The notes below the pieces were generated by a model. The model ran no database searches. It worked only from the letters and a program-made list of their open reading frames with translations, and had not been told where the DNA came from. From Celeribacter persicus (GTDB lineage: Bacteria > Pseudomonadota > Alphaproteobacteria > Rhodobacterales > Rhodobacteraceae), in assembly GCF_003050785.1 (NCBI RefSeq), contig NZ_QAOH01000007.1, positions 152,550 through 216,549 on the forward strand: a stretch of DNA of 64,000 bases, written 5' to 3'. The translations under genes were made by a program, and so were the position numbers. This document shows positions 18,382 to 27,392 of the stretch, piece by piece. How positions within the stretch are numbered: position 1 is the first letter of the stretch; the number at the start of each line of letters is the position of its first letter.

Positions 18382-18494
18382 AAAGCGTTTTGCTTTTTAT
18401 CTGAAACAGGGAAAAAGCAAAACGCAGTGCATCGTATGAGCGTTGCGAGCGCTTCACATTAAATCTGTGATTCAGATTTATGCGAAACGCTTTA
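18382..18494. repeat. nested palindromic intergenic element
   Basis: A 113-bp block of nested inverted repeats. The outer arms are TAAAGCGTTT (18382-18391) and AAACGCTTTA (18485-18494). Inside lie a perfect 14-bp repeat (18386-18399 with 18413-18426) and AAATCTG with CAGATTT (18462-18468 and 18474-18480). The right outer arm ends over the stop codon of the minus-strand tautomerase-like gene. It resembles a repetitive extragenic palindrome and may also act as a terminator for the two convergent genes. Confidence 0.65.
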
Positions 18495-18824
18495 GCGCCG
18501 GGCGAAATAGCCCTTGGGGTCCATCACCGTGATCCGCACGCTGGCAGGGCTGTCACAGGTTGTGCTGAGCATCGCCTGCAACCGTTCAGCCACCTCTTCG
18601 AGCACCTCTCGCCCCCGCTCCGCCTTGCCCAGCACCCGCAGATCGGCATTGACCTGCGACTGGTCCGGCAGACCGAACACAGGGGAGACAGTCAGATGGG
18701 CAAACTCCGCTCCGACGGAAAGCCGTTCGCACAGCATGACGCGCAGATCGGGCAAGGCCGCCATGAGCGCGCCCTGCCGCACCTGCCAGAGGCCGTGGTC
18801 GATGGCGATGGACAGCAATGGCAT
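18492..18824 (-). CDS. tautomerase-like protein (5-carboxymethyl-2-hydroxymuconate isomerase type)
   Basis: A protein of 110 residues that starts Met-Pro, the Pro-1 signature of the tautomerase superfamily. The spacing of its strands and the late MDPKGYF segment are like the 5-carboxymethyl-2-hydroxymuconate isomerase branch. It lies 10 bases after the hydroxyquinol dioxygenase gene in the same operon. The dioxygenase product, 3-hydroxy-cis,cis-muconate, is the enol form of maleylacetate, so a tautomerase could speed that ketonisation (inference). The start at 18824 is chosen for the Met-Pro and because upstream codons run into the dioxygenase gene. Confidence 0.65.
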   Translation of the reverse strand: MPLLSIAIDHGLWQVRQGALMAALPDLRVMLCERLSVGAEFAHLTVSPVFGLPDQSQVNADLRVLGKAERGREVLEEVAERLQAMLSTTCDSPASVRITVMDPKGYFARR

Positions 18825-18834
18825 CGTGCCCTCC

Positions 18835-19671
18835 TTACTCTGCGACCATGACGAAATCGAAAGGCGAGCGCCATTCGGTCTCGGCTTTGACATGTTCGAA
18901 CGGCGCAACCAGTGTTTCCTTGACGCCGAAAACGCTATCATCGTTCAGATAGCGGTCATCGCCCACGAAAGTATGCGTGACGATGGTCCTGAACCCCGGT
19001 GCCGTAACCATGAAATGCATATGCGCCGGACGGTAAGGATGCCGTCCGAGCTGGCCCAGCATCTTGCCCACCGGCCCGTCATCGGGGATCGGATAGCTCA
19101 CCGGTTTGATACCGACAAAGCTGTAGGCCCCGTCCGCCTCCGTGATGAACCGGCCCCGGTTGTTGAACTTCGGCTGGATGTCGGGCTGCTGCACGTCATA
19201 GAAGCCTTCGGCATTGTCGGACCACACGTCCACGCAGGCCCCTTTGATCGGCTCACCGTGAATGTCGATGACGCGACCGGTGAAGAGGCAGCTCTCGCCC
19301 TTGCCGTCCAGGCAAATATTGTCTCCCATCTTGCGGATCGGCGCATTGGCGACGTGGAAGGGGCCGAACACCGTGTTCTCGGTCGCCCCCGCCGGACGGC
19401 GATTGTTGATCGCATCGACCAGCATGGAAAAGCCCAGCACATCGGACAGAAGGATGAATTCCTGCCGCTCCGGGCTACAGATCTGGCCGGTCTGGGTCAG
19501 GAAGTCGATGCCGAAATCCCATTCCTCCTGGGTCAGTTCGACCTCCTTGGCGAAGGCGTGCAAGTGCTTGACCAGCGCCCCCATCACGGTTTTCAGACGT
19601 GGGTCGATATCGTCCCCCATGCGGGCGTTAACGGTCTCGACGGAGCCTTCCTCGGTAAAATAATCGGTCAT
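18835..19671 (-). CDS. hydroxyquinol 1,2-dioxygenase (intradiol ring cleavage)
   Basis: A non-haem Fe(III) dioxygenase of 278 residues. The N-terminal helical dimerisation domain is followed by the intradiol core, with Fe ligands in GFYDVQ (Tyr), in VSYPIPDDGPVG (Tyr) and in YRPAHMHFMV (two His), and by ENTVFGPFHV at the start of the core. YPIPDDGPVG and the lack of longer catechol-type insertions fit hydroxyquinol rather than catechol enzymes. It would cleave benzene-1,2,4-triol to 3-hydroxymuconate/maleylacetate. The maleylacetate reductase gene in the same operon supports this. Chlorocatechol dioxygenase is the main alternative. Confidence 0.85.
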   Translation of the reverse strand: MTDYFTEEGSVETVNARMGDDIDPRLKTVMGALVKHLHAFAKEVELTQEEWDFGIDFLTQTGQICSPERQEFILLSDVLGFSMLVDAINNRRPAGATENTVFGPFHVANAPIRKMGDNICLDGKGESCLFTGRVIDIHGEPIKGACVDVWSDNAEGFYDVQQPDIQPKFNNRGRFITEADGAYSFVGIKPVSYPIPDDGPVGKMLGQLGRHPYRPAHMHFMVTAPGFRTIVTHTFVGDDRYLNDDSVFGVKETLVAPFEHVKAETEWRSPFDFVMVAE

Positions 19672-19699
19672 GGGTTTCCCCTTTCTGTTGTCTGGAATG

Positions 19700-20743
19700 T
19701 CAGTTGCCGGAACGCTGCGATGGCCTGTGTTGCAGGGAACGGTGCCGCAGCGGCAGAAGTTCGATCCCCGTTTTTTCGGTGAACATCCCCCAAAGCCCCT
19801 TGCGCGCGAACAGCATGATGACGATGCCGATCAGGCCGAGGACGATCAGATAGACCGTGCCGTAATCCGCGAGCACGCGTTGCAGGATGTAGAAGACGAG
19901 CACTCCCACGACCGGCCCCGGCAGCGTGCCGATGCCACCGATCACGGTGATGAAGATGACGAAGGCGGTCCAGTCCACGACGGAAAACGCCGCATCCGGG
20001 CTGACCCGCGTGATCTGGATGAAAAGAAGCGCGCCGCACAGCCCGGTGCCGAAGGCGGTGAGCACGAAGACCAGCGCCTTGAGCCGCAGGGGATCGACGC
20101 CGACGGAACGCGCCGCCTCGACATTGTCGCGGATCGCCTGAAGCCCAAGCCCCATACGCGAGCGCAGGAACAGGTAGCCGACCAGAAGCGTCACCACGGC
20201 CAGCGTAAGCGCCAGCCAATAAGTCAGCGCATCCGACGCCGCCGAGGAGGACACACCCAAGAGTTCCTTGATCTGCGCCACACCGATCATCTCCTTGGTG
20301 GTGCCCTTGGGCAGGGATGTGCCCGTGCCTCCCCCCAGAGCCTTCCACTGCGCCATGGAGAGACGGACGATTTCGGCGGAGACCCATGTACCGATGGCGA
20401 AATAGGCCCCGTTCAGGCGAAAGGTGAAAAACGCAATCGGGAGCGACAGGAGCATGGCCGCGACGCCTCCCAGAAGGATCGCAGGCAATGGGTCCCAGCC
20501 CCAGAGGATCACGCCACCGAACATCGCGTAGGCCCCGATGCCGACGAAAGCCTGTTGCCCCACCGAGACCAGCCCCGCGAAGCCCGCGAGCATGTTCCAG
20601 TTGAGCGCGAGCACCAGAAGGGTGAGCACCATGAAGAGGTCCTGCACCATGGCGCGCGAGCCGATCACCGGCACGAGCGCGAGCACCAGGACAGCCAGGA
20701 CCGCGATCACGCGTGAGAGGGTGGATTTGGAAGAGTTGGTCAT
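19700..20743 (-). CDS. ABC transporter permease, LivM type
   Basis: A membrane protein of 347 residues with about nine hydrophobic segments and the LivM hallmark NMLAGFAGLVSVGQQAFVGIGAYA near the N-terminus and GIGTLPGPVVGVLV late. It belongs with the LivH, LivF, LivG and binding-protein genes upstream in the same operon. Transporters of this HAAT family often serve aromatic acids in degradation operons, and an aromatic substrate is likely here from context. Confidence 0.9.
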   Translation of the reverse strand: MTNSSKSTLSRVIAVLAVLVLALVPVIGSRAMVQDLFMVLTLLVLALNWNMLAGFAGLVSVGQQAFVGIGAYAMFGGVILWGWDPLPAILLGGVAAMLLSLPIAFFTFRLNGAYFAIGTWVSAEIVRLSMAQWKALGGGTGTSLPKGTTKEMIGVAQIKELLGVSSSAASDALTYWLALTLAVVTLLVGYLFLRSRMGLGLQAIRDNVEAARSVGVDPLRLKALVFVLTAFGTGLCGALLFIQITRVSPDAAFSVVDWTAFVIFITVIGGIGTLPGPVVGVLVFYILQRVLADYGTVYLIVLGLIGIVIMLFARKGLWGMFTEKTGIELLPLRHRSLQHRPSQRSGN

Positions 20744-20752
20744 CTTGAGCCC

Positions 20753-21616
20753 TCAGTCATTGGCGCGCGGGAACAACCCGCGGGGACGGATCAGCAGGAC
20801 GAGCACGAAGGCGATATGGCCCGCGAGGATTTGCCATTCGGGATTGACGGCGGCCCCCAAAGCCTGCGCCACACCGATCAGGATGCCTCCCGCGAGCGTG
20901 CCCCAGAGCGAACCCAGCCCGCCGATGATCACCGCCTCGAAGGCGTAGATCAGACGTGCGGGACCGATCGAGGGATCGAAATTCGCGCGGATGCCGAGGT
21001 ACAGCGCGGCAATGGTGGCGACGACCATGGCGATGCCGGTGGCAATGGCGAAAACATTGCGCGGTCGGATGCCCATGAGCCCCGCTGTCACCGCATCGTC
21101 CGAGGTGGCGCGAAAGGCGCGGCCCAGTTTGGTGCGGTAAAACAACTGGTTGAGGGCAAAGATCACCGCAACGGCGGAGATCAGCGTCAGGAGAGGCATC
21201 ACCCCCACGGTGATGGGCCCGAGCGGCAGGGAAGCCGCTTCGATGGGACCGGCGGAGAGTTTCTGACTGTCTGCGGAAAAGCCTTCCAGAAGGCCGTTCT
21301 GGATCACCACGGACAGCCCGAAGGTAACGAGAAGCGGCGGCAGGATGTCGTCGCCCAACACCCGGTTCAAAACATAGGTCTGAAGCGCCCATCCGACGGC
21401 GAACATCACTGGAGCGGCGATCAGCACCGCCACGAAAGGCGACAGGCCTAAAAGGTTCACGACCGTCAGGATCAGAAACGCCGCCAGAACGATGAGATCG
21501 CCATGTGCCAGATTCACCAGCCGCATGATCCCGAACACAAGGCTCAACCCCGCCGCGAACAGCGCGTAAAGCCCGCCCAAAAGGATGCCCTGAACAATGG
21601 TATCGACCCAGATCAT
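20753..21616 (-). CDS. ABC transporter permease, LivH type
   Basis: A membrane protein of 287 residues starting MIWVDTIVQGILLGGLYALFA, the standard LivH opening, and continuing with GIMRLVNLAHGDLIVLAAF and the late EAVIIGGLGSLWGTLAGG. The start at 21616 overlaps the preceding ATPase stop as ATGA; a longer frame upstream lies inside that gene. It pairs with the LivM permease 9 bases downstream. Confidence 0.9.
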   Translation of the reverse strand: MIWVDTIVQGILLGGLYALFAAGLSLVFGIMRLVNLAHGDLIVLAAFLILTVVNLLGLSPFVAVLIAAPVMFAVGWALQTYVLNRVLGDDILPPLLVTFGLSVVIQNGLLEGFSADSQKLSAGPIEAASLPLGPITVGVMPLLTLISAVAVIFALNQLFYRTKLGRAFRATSDDAVTAGLMGIRPRNVFAIATGIAMVVATIAALYLGIRANFDPSIGPARLIYAFEAVIIGGLGSLWGTLAGGILIGVAQALGAAVNPEWQILAGHIAFVLVLLIRPRGLFPRAND

Positions 21617-22326
21617 GCGCTCACTCCGAAATAGGCGTCGTGGATCGCATCGCGCGACAACTCTTCTGGCGCACCGCTCAGGGTGATCCGGCCTTCCATC
21701 ATGCAACAGACATGATCGGCGACCTTGAGCGCCTGCCCGATGTCCTGTTCCACCACGATGACCGAGGCCCCGCTTTCACGGATACGCGGGAAGGAGGCGT
21801 AGATGTCGCGGATGATCACCGGGGCGAGGCCCAGAGAGATTTCATCGCACAAAAGCACATCCGGGTTCGACATCAGCGCCCGCCCGATGGCGACCATCTG
21901 CTGCTGTCCGCCCGACAGGGCTGTGCCTGGATTGTGACGCCGCTCCTTGAGGATCGGGAAGAGATCGTAAATCGCCTCCAGCGTCCAATAGCCATTGCCG
22001 GTGCGGCTGTGCGCGCCGATCAGGATGTTTTCCTCAACCGTCAGCGAGGGAAACAACCGTCGCCCCTCCGGCACCATGGAAATGCCGACCTCCAGCACCT
22101 CGGGCGCCGAAAGCGCGCCGATGGGCCGGTCATTCAGCAGAATCGCCTCGGCGGGGCTCGGCAGAATGCCGGTGATCGCCCGCATCAGCGTCGACTTGCC
22201 CGCACCGTTGGCCCCGATGATCGCCAGCGCCTGCCCGCGTTGGAGCGTCAGATCGACGCCGAACAACGCCTGAAAATCGCCATAGAAGGCAGTCAGATTT
22301 CGGATGGAAAGCACCGTGTCGGTCAT
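21613..22326 (-). CDS. ABC transporter ATPase, LivF type
   Basis: ATPase of 237 residues with Walker A GANGAGKST, signature LSGGQQQMVAIGRAL, Walker B VLLCDEISLGLAP and a His switch region after VIVVEQD. The short form without the C-terminal LivG extension and the motif SLGLAP mark it as LivF. It overlaps its neighbours by four bases on each side. Confidence 0.92.
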   Translation of the reverse strand: MTDTVLSIRNLTAFYGDFQALFGVDLTLQRGQALAIIGANGAGKSTLMRAITGILPSPAEAILLNDRPIGALSAPEVLEVGISMVPEGRRLFPSLTVEENILIGAHSRTGNGYWTLEAIYDLFPILKERRHNPGTALSGGQQQMVAIGRALMSNPDVLLCDEISLGLAPVIIRDIYASFPRIRESGASVIVVEQDIGQALKVADHVCCMMEGRITLSGAPEELSRDAIHDAYFGVSA

Positions 22327-23042
22327 ACTTCGATCCCCAGATAGATTTCCTTCACCTCCGGCGAGGCCATGACCTCATCCGGTTCGCCGATCATCAGCAT
22401 CTTGCCGAAGTTCAACACCATGAGCCGTTCGACCACGGAGGTGAGCGCATGAAGCACATGTTCGATCCAGATGATCGCCGTGCCCTCTGCATGGATGGAT
22501 TTGATCGTGTCGATCAGCGCGCCGCATTCCGCTTCGGTCAGCCCGCCCGCGATTTCGTCGAGCAGGATGAGCTTGGGCGAGGTCGCCATGGCGCGCGCCA
22601 GTTCAAGCCGTTTACGCTGCAACAAAGACAGCCCGCCGGAGGTGGCATCCGCCACGCCCGCAAGCCCGGTGCGGTCGAGGATATCCATGCAGAATTCCCC
22701 CGCATGGTGGCCATGATGCCCGCCGCCGAAATTCGCCGCGACCAAAAGGTTTTCGAACACACTCAGATGGGTGAAGGGCTGCGGGATCTGGAACGACCGC
22801 CCGATCCCCGCCGCCACCCGGCTCATCGGCGGTTTGCGTGTGACATCCACGCCGTCGAACAGAACACGCCCCTCATCGGGCGCGATATTGCCGGTGATCA
22901 GGTTGAACAACGTGGATTTCCCCGCGCCGTTCGGCCCGATGATGCCCAAAGCCTCGCCCGGCGCGACCTCGAAAGAGACCGCGTCCGTAACCTTGAGCGC
23001 ACCGAAGGATTTCGACACATGGTCGAGTGTGAGAAGGGACAT
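22323..23042 (-). CDS. ABC transporter ATPase, LivG type
   Basis: ATPase of 239 residues with Walker A GPNGAGKST, the LivG segment LFNLITGNIAPDEGRV, signature SGGLSLLQRKRLELARAM (slightly divergent from LSGGQ), Walker B LILLDEIAGGLTEAE and the LivG-specific IIWIEHVLHAL. It follows the binding-protein gene after a 63-base gap that contains a stem-loop. Confidence 0.92.
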   Translation of the reverse strand: MSLLTLDHVSKSFGALKVTDAVSFEVAPGEALGIIGPNGAGKSTLFNLITGNIAPDEGRVLFDGVDVTRKPPMSRVAAGIGRSFQIPQPFTHLSVFENLLVAANFGGGHHGHHAGEFCMDILDRTGLAGVADATSGGLSLLQRKRLELARAMATSPKLILLDEIAGGLTEAECGALIDTIKSIHAEGTAIIWIEHVLHALTSVVERLMVLNFGKMLMIGEPDEVMASPEVKEIYLGIEV

Positions 23043-23061
23043 GTTTTGCCTCTAATGGGTT

Positions 23062-23085
23062 GGCTGGAGGCCGAGGCCACCAGCC
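23062..23085 (-). promoter_or_regulatory. stem-loop between the binding-protein and ATPase genes
   Basis: GGCTGG (23062-23067) and CCAGCC (23080-23085), with inner GGCC pairs, form an imperfect but G+C-rich hairpin in the gap after the binding-protein gene. There is no U-run. Such elements commonly protect the upstream message so that the binding protein is made in excess. Confidence 0.45.
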
Positions 23086-23105
23086 GGTTCCGTCTCGGAT
23101 TGGGA

Positions 23106-24371
23106 TCAACTCAACGCTTCGAGCGTACCGGTCAGCGCGATCTCGGGCGCAAGCCCGTTCTCCACGATCACCAGATCGAAACTTCCATCGTCCTGCATCC
23201 GCCACTGGCCGCCCACCAGCGGGGTTTTCGACACATTGGCCTGCGCAAACGGCGGCACATTGTCCCGGCCCCACTGGATCTTGCCCACGGCACTGTCGAT
23301 ATTCGTCGACCCGATCAATTCGGCCATCTCATCCCCGTCGGTCGGATCGTCCGCACGCTTGATCGCATCCATTGCCACTTCGAAAAGACTGTGAATAAAG
23401 CCGAGCGGCTGGGTCCATTGACGCGCCGCATACTCCTCGAACTCGCCCGCCAGATCGGCGCAGCTCTGCCCGGTCAGCGACGAGGTGAACGGGTGCATCG
23501 GCGACCACCACACCTCGCAGGTCAGGTTATGTGCGAGTTCACCCAAGGCCGCGACGCTTTCCGGGAACAAAAGCGCCTTGGCGACCGACACCATTTTTGG
23601 GGTGAACCCCTGCTGTTTCGCCTGGGTCCAGAAGGTGGTGAAATCCGGCGGGATCGGGATGCCGGTCAGAATCTGCACGTCATTCTGTTTGAACGCGTTG
23701 ATCTGGGCGGAGAAATCGTCCGTCAGGTTCTGATACCGCCCCGTGTCTGTGAGCTTGTACCCCGCTTCGGCGAGCGCAGGCGGCATCCCCACGTCCGAGG
23801 CCCAGGCATTGCCATCCCCGTCATTGGGCCAGAGCGCACCGACGGATTTGTTGCTCTCGATCATGTCCCACATGTTCATGAAGACCTGAACATTGTCCTC
23901 AAGCCCCCAGAAGAAATGATGCACGTAGTCAAAAGCCTGCCAACTCGCCGGATCGGCAGGATTGCCCTGTTGCCCGATGAACCACGGCTGCCAGGGCGCG
24001 ACGGTGGAGATCACCGGCACCTCTTCGGCCTCCGCAATGGTACAGACGGGGTTCGTGGTTTCCGGCGTCGAGGCGACGCAGATCAGATTGACCTCGTCAC
24101 GCACGATCAGTTCGCGGGCGACCTCGGCGGCGCGGTTCGGGTTCGACTGGCTGTCCTTGACGATCACCTCGACATCGACGCCCTGTGCTTTGGCGGTCTT
24201 GACAAAACTCTCGATGACATAGGCGTCGGCGGCTGCGAAACCGCTCAAGGGTCCCGTCTGCGGGCTGACATAGCCGATCTTGATGGAACTGCCCTTGGCG
24301 AGCGCCGGCATCGCCAGCGCGCTCGCGGCCGTGGCCGCCCCGGTTTTCAGAAATGTGCGTCGTGAAAGCAT
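23106..24371 (-). CDS. branched-chain-type ABC transporter substrate-binding protein
   Basis: A periplasmic protein of 421 residues with a Tat-type signal (SRRTFLKTGAATAASALAMPALA). The mature part is a type I periplasmic binding fold beginning IKIGYVSPQTGPLSGFA. Several Trp residues (APWQPWF, CEVWWSP) are unusual for amino-acid binders and suit an aromatic ligand (inference). It stands between the maleylacetate reductase gene and the transporter ATPase and permease genes, all on the minus strand. Confidence 0.88.
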   Translation of the reverse strand: MLSRRTFLKTGAATAASALAMPALAKGSSIKIGYVSPQTGPLSGFAAADAYVIESFVKTAKAQGVDVEVIVKDSQSNPNRAAEVARELIVRDEVNLICVASTPETTNPVCTIAEAEEVPVISTVAPWQPWFIGQQGNPADPASWQAFDYVHHFFWGLEDNVQVFMNMWDMIESNKSVGALWPNDGDGNAWASDVGMPPALAEAGYKLTDTGRYQNLTDDFSAQINAFKQNDVQILTGIPIPPDFTTFWTQAKQQGFTPKMVSVAKALLFPESVAALGELAHNLTCEVWWSPMHPFTSSLTGQSCADLAGEFEEYAARQWTQPLGFIHSLFEVAMDAIKRADDPTDGDEMAELIGSTNIDSAVGKIQWGRDNVPPFAQANVSKTPLVGGQWRMQDDGSFDLVIVENGLAPEIALTGTLEALS

Positions 24372-24410
24372 GTGTCTCCTCCCTAAGGTTATGCTTTTCT
24401 TATCTTTATG

Positions 24411-25487
24411 TTATGTCCCGTTCTCGGGCGGCGCCCCCTCCCAGGCTCGCCCCAGAAGGGCACGGATCGCCTCCCGCTCCACCGGGCGCGGGTTCCAATA
24501 GGGGTTCTTCACCGCGAGATCCGCTGCACGGTCGAGATCGGCCTCCTCCAGGCCGAGATCGCGCAGGGACATGGGCGCGCCAAGGTCCTTGGCAAACAGC
24601 CAAAGCCCCGCCCCCAGATCGCCGCCGAACAGATCGGCGAGCGGTTGCAGAGCCGTCTTCGCCGCCCCGGCATTATAGGCTGCCGTATGGGGCAGCATGA
24701 CCGAATGGGTCTCCGCATGGGGCAGATCGAAAGAGCCGCCCAGCGTGTGACAAAGCTTGTGATGCAGCGCCATGCCGACGGAGCCCAGCACCGTGCCACA
24801 GAGCCACGCGCCGTAAAGCGCCCCGCCGCGCGCCGCTGCATCGCCCGGCGTCTTCACGATCACAGGCAGCGCGTCGCGCAACGCCCGTACCCCCTCGACG
24901 GCCATCATCGCGGCGATGGGGTTGCGATCCTGCGCATAAACGCCCTCGACCGCATGGGCCATGGCGTTGAGACCCGAAGTCACCGACATGCCGACCGGCA
25001 GGCCAAGCGTGAGTTCCGGATCGTAGATCACCGTTTCCGGCAGGATCGACGCGGCGCGCACCGTGGTTTTCACGCCGTTCTCGGTCTGGCCGAGAATGGG
25101 CGTCACCTCGGAGCCCGCGTAGGTCGTCGCCACCACGAGCTGCGGGCAGTCGTTGCGATAGGCGATAGCCTTGCCAAGCCCGATGGTGGAGCCACCGCCA
25201 AGCGCGATCACCCCATCGGCCCCTGCCGCCGCATAGGCCGCCATGGCGGTTTCCGTCACCTCGACCGGCGTGTGCATGGTCGCATTCGCGAACACCCCCG
25301 CAGCTTTCGTATTAAGTTTCGAGGCCAGTGCCTCCGCATCCGCCTGCTGGAACGGGGTCGAAAGCACCAGCGCCTTCGTCACGCCGAGCCGGTCGAGTTC
25401 GGCCTTGATCTCGCTGCGTTTGCCCGCCCCGAACACGATCCGCGCCGGGTTGAGCGTACAGGTGAATGCCGTCATCTGATCTGTCAT
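24411..25487 (-). CDS. maleylacetate reductase
   Basis: Iron-alcohol-dehydrogenase-like enzyme of 358 residues that reduces maleylacetate to 3-oxoadipate with NAD(P)H. The nucleotide loop IALGGGSTIGLGKAI is clear. Family features specific to maleylacetate reductases are PTTYAGSE-like VATTYAGSEVTPI and the His-rich ALHHKLCHTLGG and LPHAETHSVMLPH. GAGGA precedes the ATG at 25487. Together with the hydroxyquinol dioxygenase encoded in the same operon it forms the lower hydroxyquinol pathway. Confidence 0.92.
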   Translation of the reverse strand: MTDQMTAFTCTLNPARIVFGAGKRSEIKAELDRLGVTKALVLSTPFQQADAEALASKLNTKAAGVFANATMHTPVEVTETAMAAYAAAGADGVIALGGGSTIGLGKAIAYRNDCPQLVVATTYAGSEVTPILGQTENGVKTTVRAASILPETVIYDPELTLGLPVGMSVTSGLNAMAHAVEGVYAQDRNPIAAMMAVEGVRALRDALPVIVKTPGDAAARGGALYGAWLCGTVLGSVGMALHHKLCHTLGGSFDLPHAETHSVMLPHTAAYNAGAAKTALQPLADLFGGDLGAGLWLFAKDLGAPMSLRDLGLEEADLDRAADLAVKNPYWNPRPVEREAIRALLGRAWEGAPPENGT

Positions 25488-25558
25488 GGTCTGTCCTCTT
25501 CCCGCACCGACGATAGAGAGAAAATCCGGAAAATGGATCGCATGCGCTCAGTTTTACA

Positions 25559-25571
25559 TAACATTATGTTA
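25559..25571. promoter_or_regulatory. 13-bp palindrome upstream of maleylacetate reductase gene
   Basis: TAACATTATGTTA is a perfect palindrome around a central T, 72 bp before the maleylacetate reductase start in a 129-bp gap. A TetR-family gene of the same cluster is a possible binder; there is no further support. Confidence 0.35.
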
Positions 25572-25616
25572 AGTATTTCCGAGCACATTTCCGGCCTTCA
25601 GGAGCCAGGCGAACCC

Positions 25617-27263
25617 CTATTGTGCCGCTACTCCCTCAGGTTCGGAGACCATCAGCAAATCCATGATTTTACTGAATTTATTGCGAAAATTCTCGGCATC
25701 TCGCGCGGTCAGGGCGACATAGAAGTCCGGTCGGATCAACACGTAACGCGCCCCGATAGCATCGAGCCATGTTGCGAAACGACCTTCGACATCGACCACA
25801 TCCGCCGCACCACCTTCGGCCACCAGCTTCACGCTCACCCCGTCGAGGCTGTCGAACTGCACCCGCTGCGCCCCGGTGAGAACCTCCGCCGGGTCCTCTT
25901 CATAACCGATGAGCACCCAGCCCTGCCCAACAACCTGGTCGAACCGGTCGCGATGGCCCGCGTGTTCCACGATCCCCTGCACCGACAATTCCCCGGCATG
26001 GGCGCTACCTTCGTCCCAAATCCCCTGCCCCAACTGGCAAATGTCGGTCGGCACCGGCGTATGACCGCGCGCCTCAAGCTCCGCCTTCATCTGCGAATCC
26101 CGCGCGGCGGCCTGCGCCTCGTCGTCGATGCAAATGATCTGGCCCAGCATCTGACTGAAGTCGATGTAATGCCGCGCATGCGCCATGCGTTCCGTGGTGT
26201 AGCTGTCGAGCACATCCATCGGGAATTTGCCTTCCAGAATACCGTTCAGCCGCCAGGCCATCGCCACCGCATCGCGCACCCCGGCGCACATGCCTTCGCC
26301 CGCAAAGGGCGGCATGAGATGGGCGGCATCTCCCCCGATCAGGCAACGCCCCTTGTTCCATTCCTTCGCCCAGCGGGCCTGGAACCGATAGACGGCAGCG
26401 CGTTCCAGCTCGGAATTCTCCGGCGTCAGCCCCCAGGGCTCCATGAGTTTCCAGGCCTGTTCCGGCTTCTGGAGTTCCTGCCCGTCCTCATGCGGCAGAA
26501 CCATGAACTCCCAGCGCCGCCGGTCCGGCCCGCCGATCACCGGTCCCGGTCCGCCCGGCACCACGGTGGTGGGGCGCTTCGGATCGCAAAGCTGCCATTG
26601 CGCCGGCTGTTCCGGATGCGCGGCGACGTAGTCGAAATGTGGGATCATATCGAGGATCAGCCAGTCGAAGAAATAGCCCTTGTCCTCGTTCCCGATACCC
26701 AGAGCCTCGCGCACGAAACTGTTCGCCCCGTCCGTACCGGCGACAAATTTTGTCCGGATCACATGTGTCTCACCATCGGGGCCGACCTCTTCGGGGGTGC
26801 GGCGCAGGGTGAGGATCACACCTTCCGCGTCCTGCTCCAACGCCTCACCGCTCCAGCCACGCAGGATCGTCACCGTCGGCAGTTCCGCGGCAATCGCCAA
26901 GAGGCGCTTTTCCAGTTCCGGCTGATTGAACCAATAACGCACCCGCCAGCCGGAGGCCGATTGACTTTGCCAGTCGACGATCTGGATGTTCTCGCCGTCG
27001 CGGTTTCTCCAGTAATACAGCTCGTCGTGATAATTGATCGCGTCGTCGTTCTCGGAGTTAATCCCTAGCGTGGCGAGGATGCGGGCGATCTCGTGATCGA
27101 AGGTCACAGCGCGCGGCAATGGATAATGCTTTGACCAGCGCTCGATCAGCGTAACCTTCTTGCCCCTCTGCCCGAGCAGAATGGCCAGAAGCGTGCCCAC
27201 GGGCCCCGCGCCCACGATGGCGACATCGGTCTGGTGACCGACCTGTTGGGTCGATGCAGTCAT
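25617..27263 (-). CDS. FAD-dependent aromatic hydroxylase (MhpA/PHBH superfamily)
   Basis: Single-component flavin hydroxylase of 548 residues. The FAD motif VAIVGAGPVGTLLAILL is at the N-terminus, the FVAGTDGANSFVR (DG) motif mid-protein, and the ribityl-binding GDAAHLMPPFAGEGMCAGVRDA later, with a thioredoxin-like C-terminal tail as in MhpA and phenol hydroxylases. GGAGG five bases before 27263 fixes the start. First gene of the operon with the maleylacetate reductase, transporter and hydroxyquinol dioxygenase genes, so it probably makes hydroxyquinol or its precursor, for example from resorcinol, hydroquinone or a hydroxybenzoate (inference). Confidence 0.85.
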   Translation of the reverse strand: MTASTQQVGHQTDVAIVGAGPVGTLLAILLGQRGKKVTLIERWSKHYPLPRAVTFDHEIARILATLGINSENDDAINYHDELYYWRNRDGENIQIVDWQSQSASGWRVRYWFNQPELEKRLLAIAAELPTVTILRGWSGEALEQDAEGVILTLRRTPEEVGPDGETHVIRTKFVAGTDGANSFVREALGIGNEDKGYFFDWLILDMIPHFDYVAAHPEQPAQWQLCDPKRPTTVVPGGPGPVIGGPDRRRWEFMVLPHEDGQELQKPEQAWKLMEPWGLTPENSELERAAVYRFQARWAKEWNKGRCLIGGDAAHLMPPFAGEGMCAGVRDAVAMAWRLNGILEGKFPMDVLDSYTTERMAHARHYIDFSQMLGQIICIDDEAQAAARDSQMKAELEARGHTPVPTDICQLGQGIWDEGSAHAGELSVQGIVEHAGHRDRFDQVVGQGWVLIGYEEDPAEVLTGAQRVQFDSLDGVSVKLVAEGGAADVVDVEGRFATWLDAIGARYVLIRPDFYVALTARDAENFRNKFSKIMDLLMVSEPEGVAAQ

Positions 27264-27392
27264 GAGTTCCTCCCTGAATTCCTCCTGAGGCGGTTTCCCG
27301 CCGTGGCACATCCGTGCCGAAATGCGATTTTCTTTCGGCGGGCGCCCCATCCTCCTGTGGGCTTTTCCGCCAGTGTCTTTAGCGTTGCAATA

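Noticed and set aside
22449..24365. Open frame of about 638 codons on the plus strand
   Set aside because: Opposite the LivG and binding-protein genes, with antisense-type composition and no recognisable domain.
24408..27068. Long open frame of about 886 codons on the plus strand
   Set aside because: It lies wholly opposite the maleylacetate reductase and flavin hydroxylase genes, has the Arg/His/Pro-rich make-up of a high-G+C antisense frame and shows no domain.
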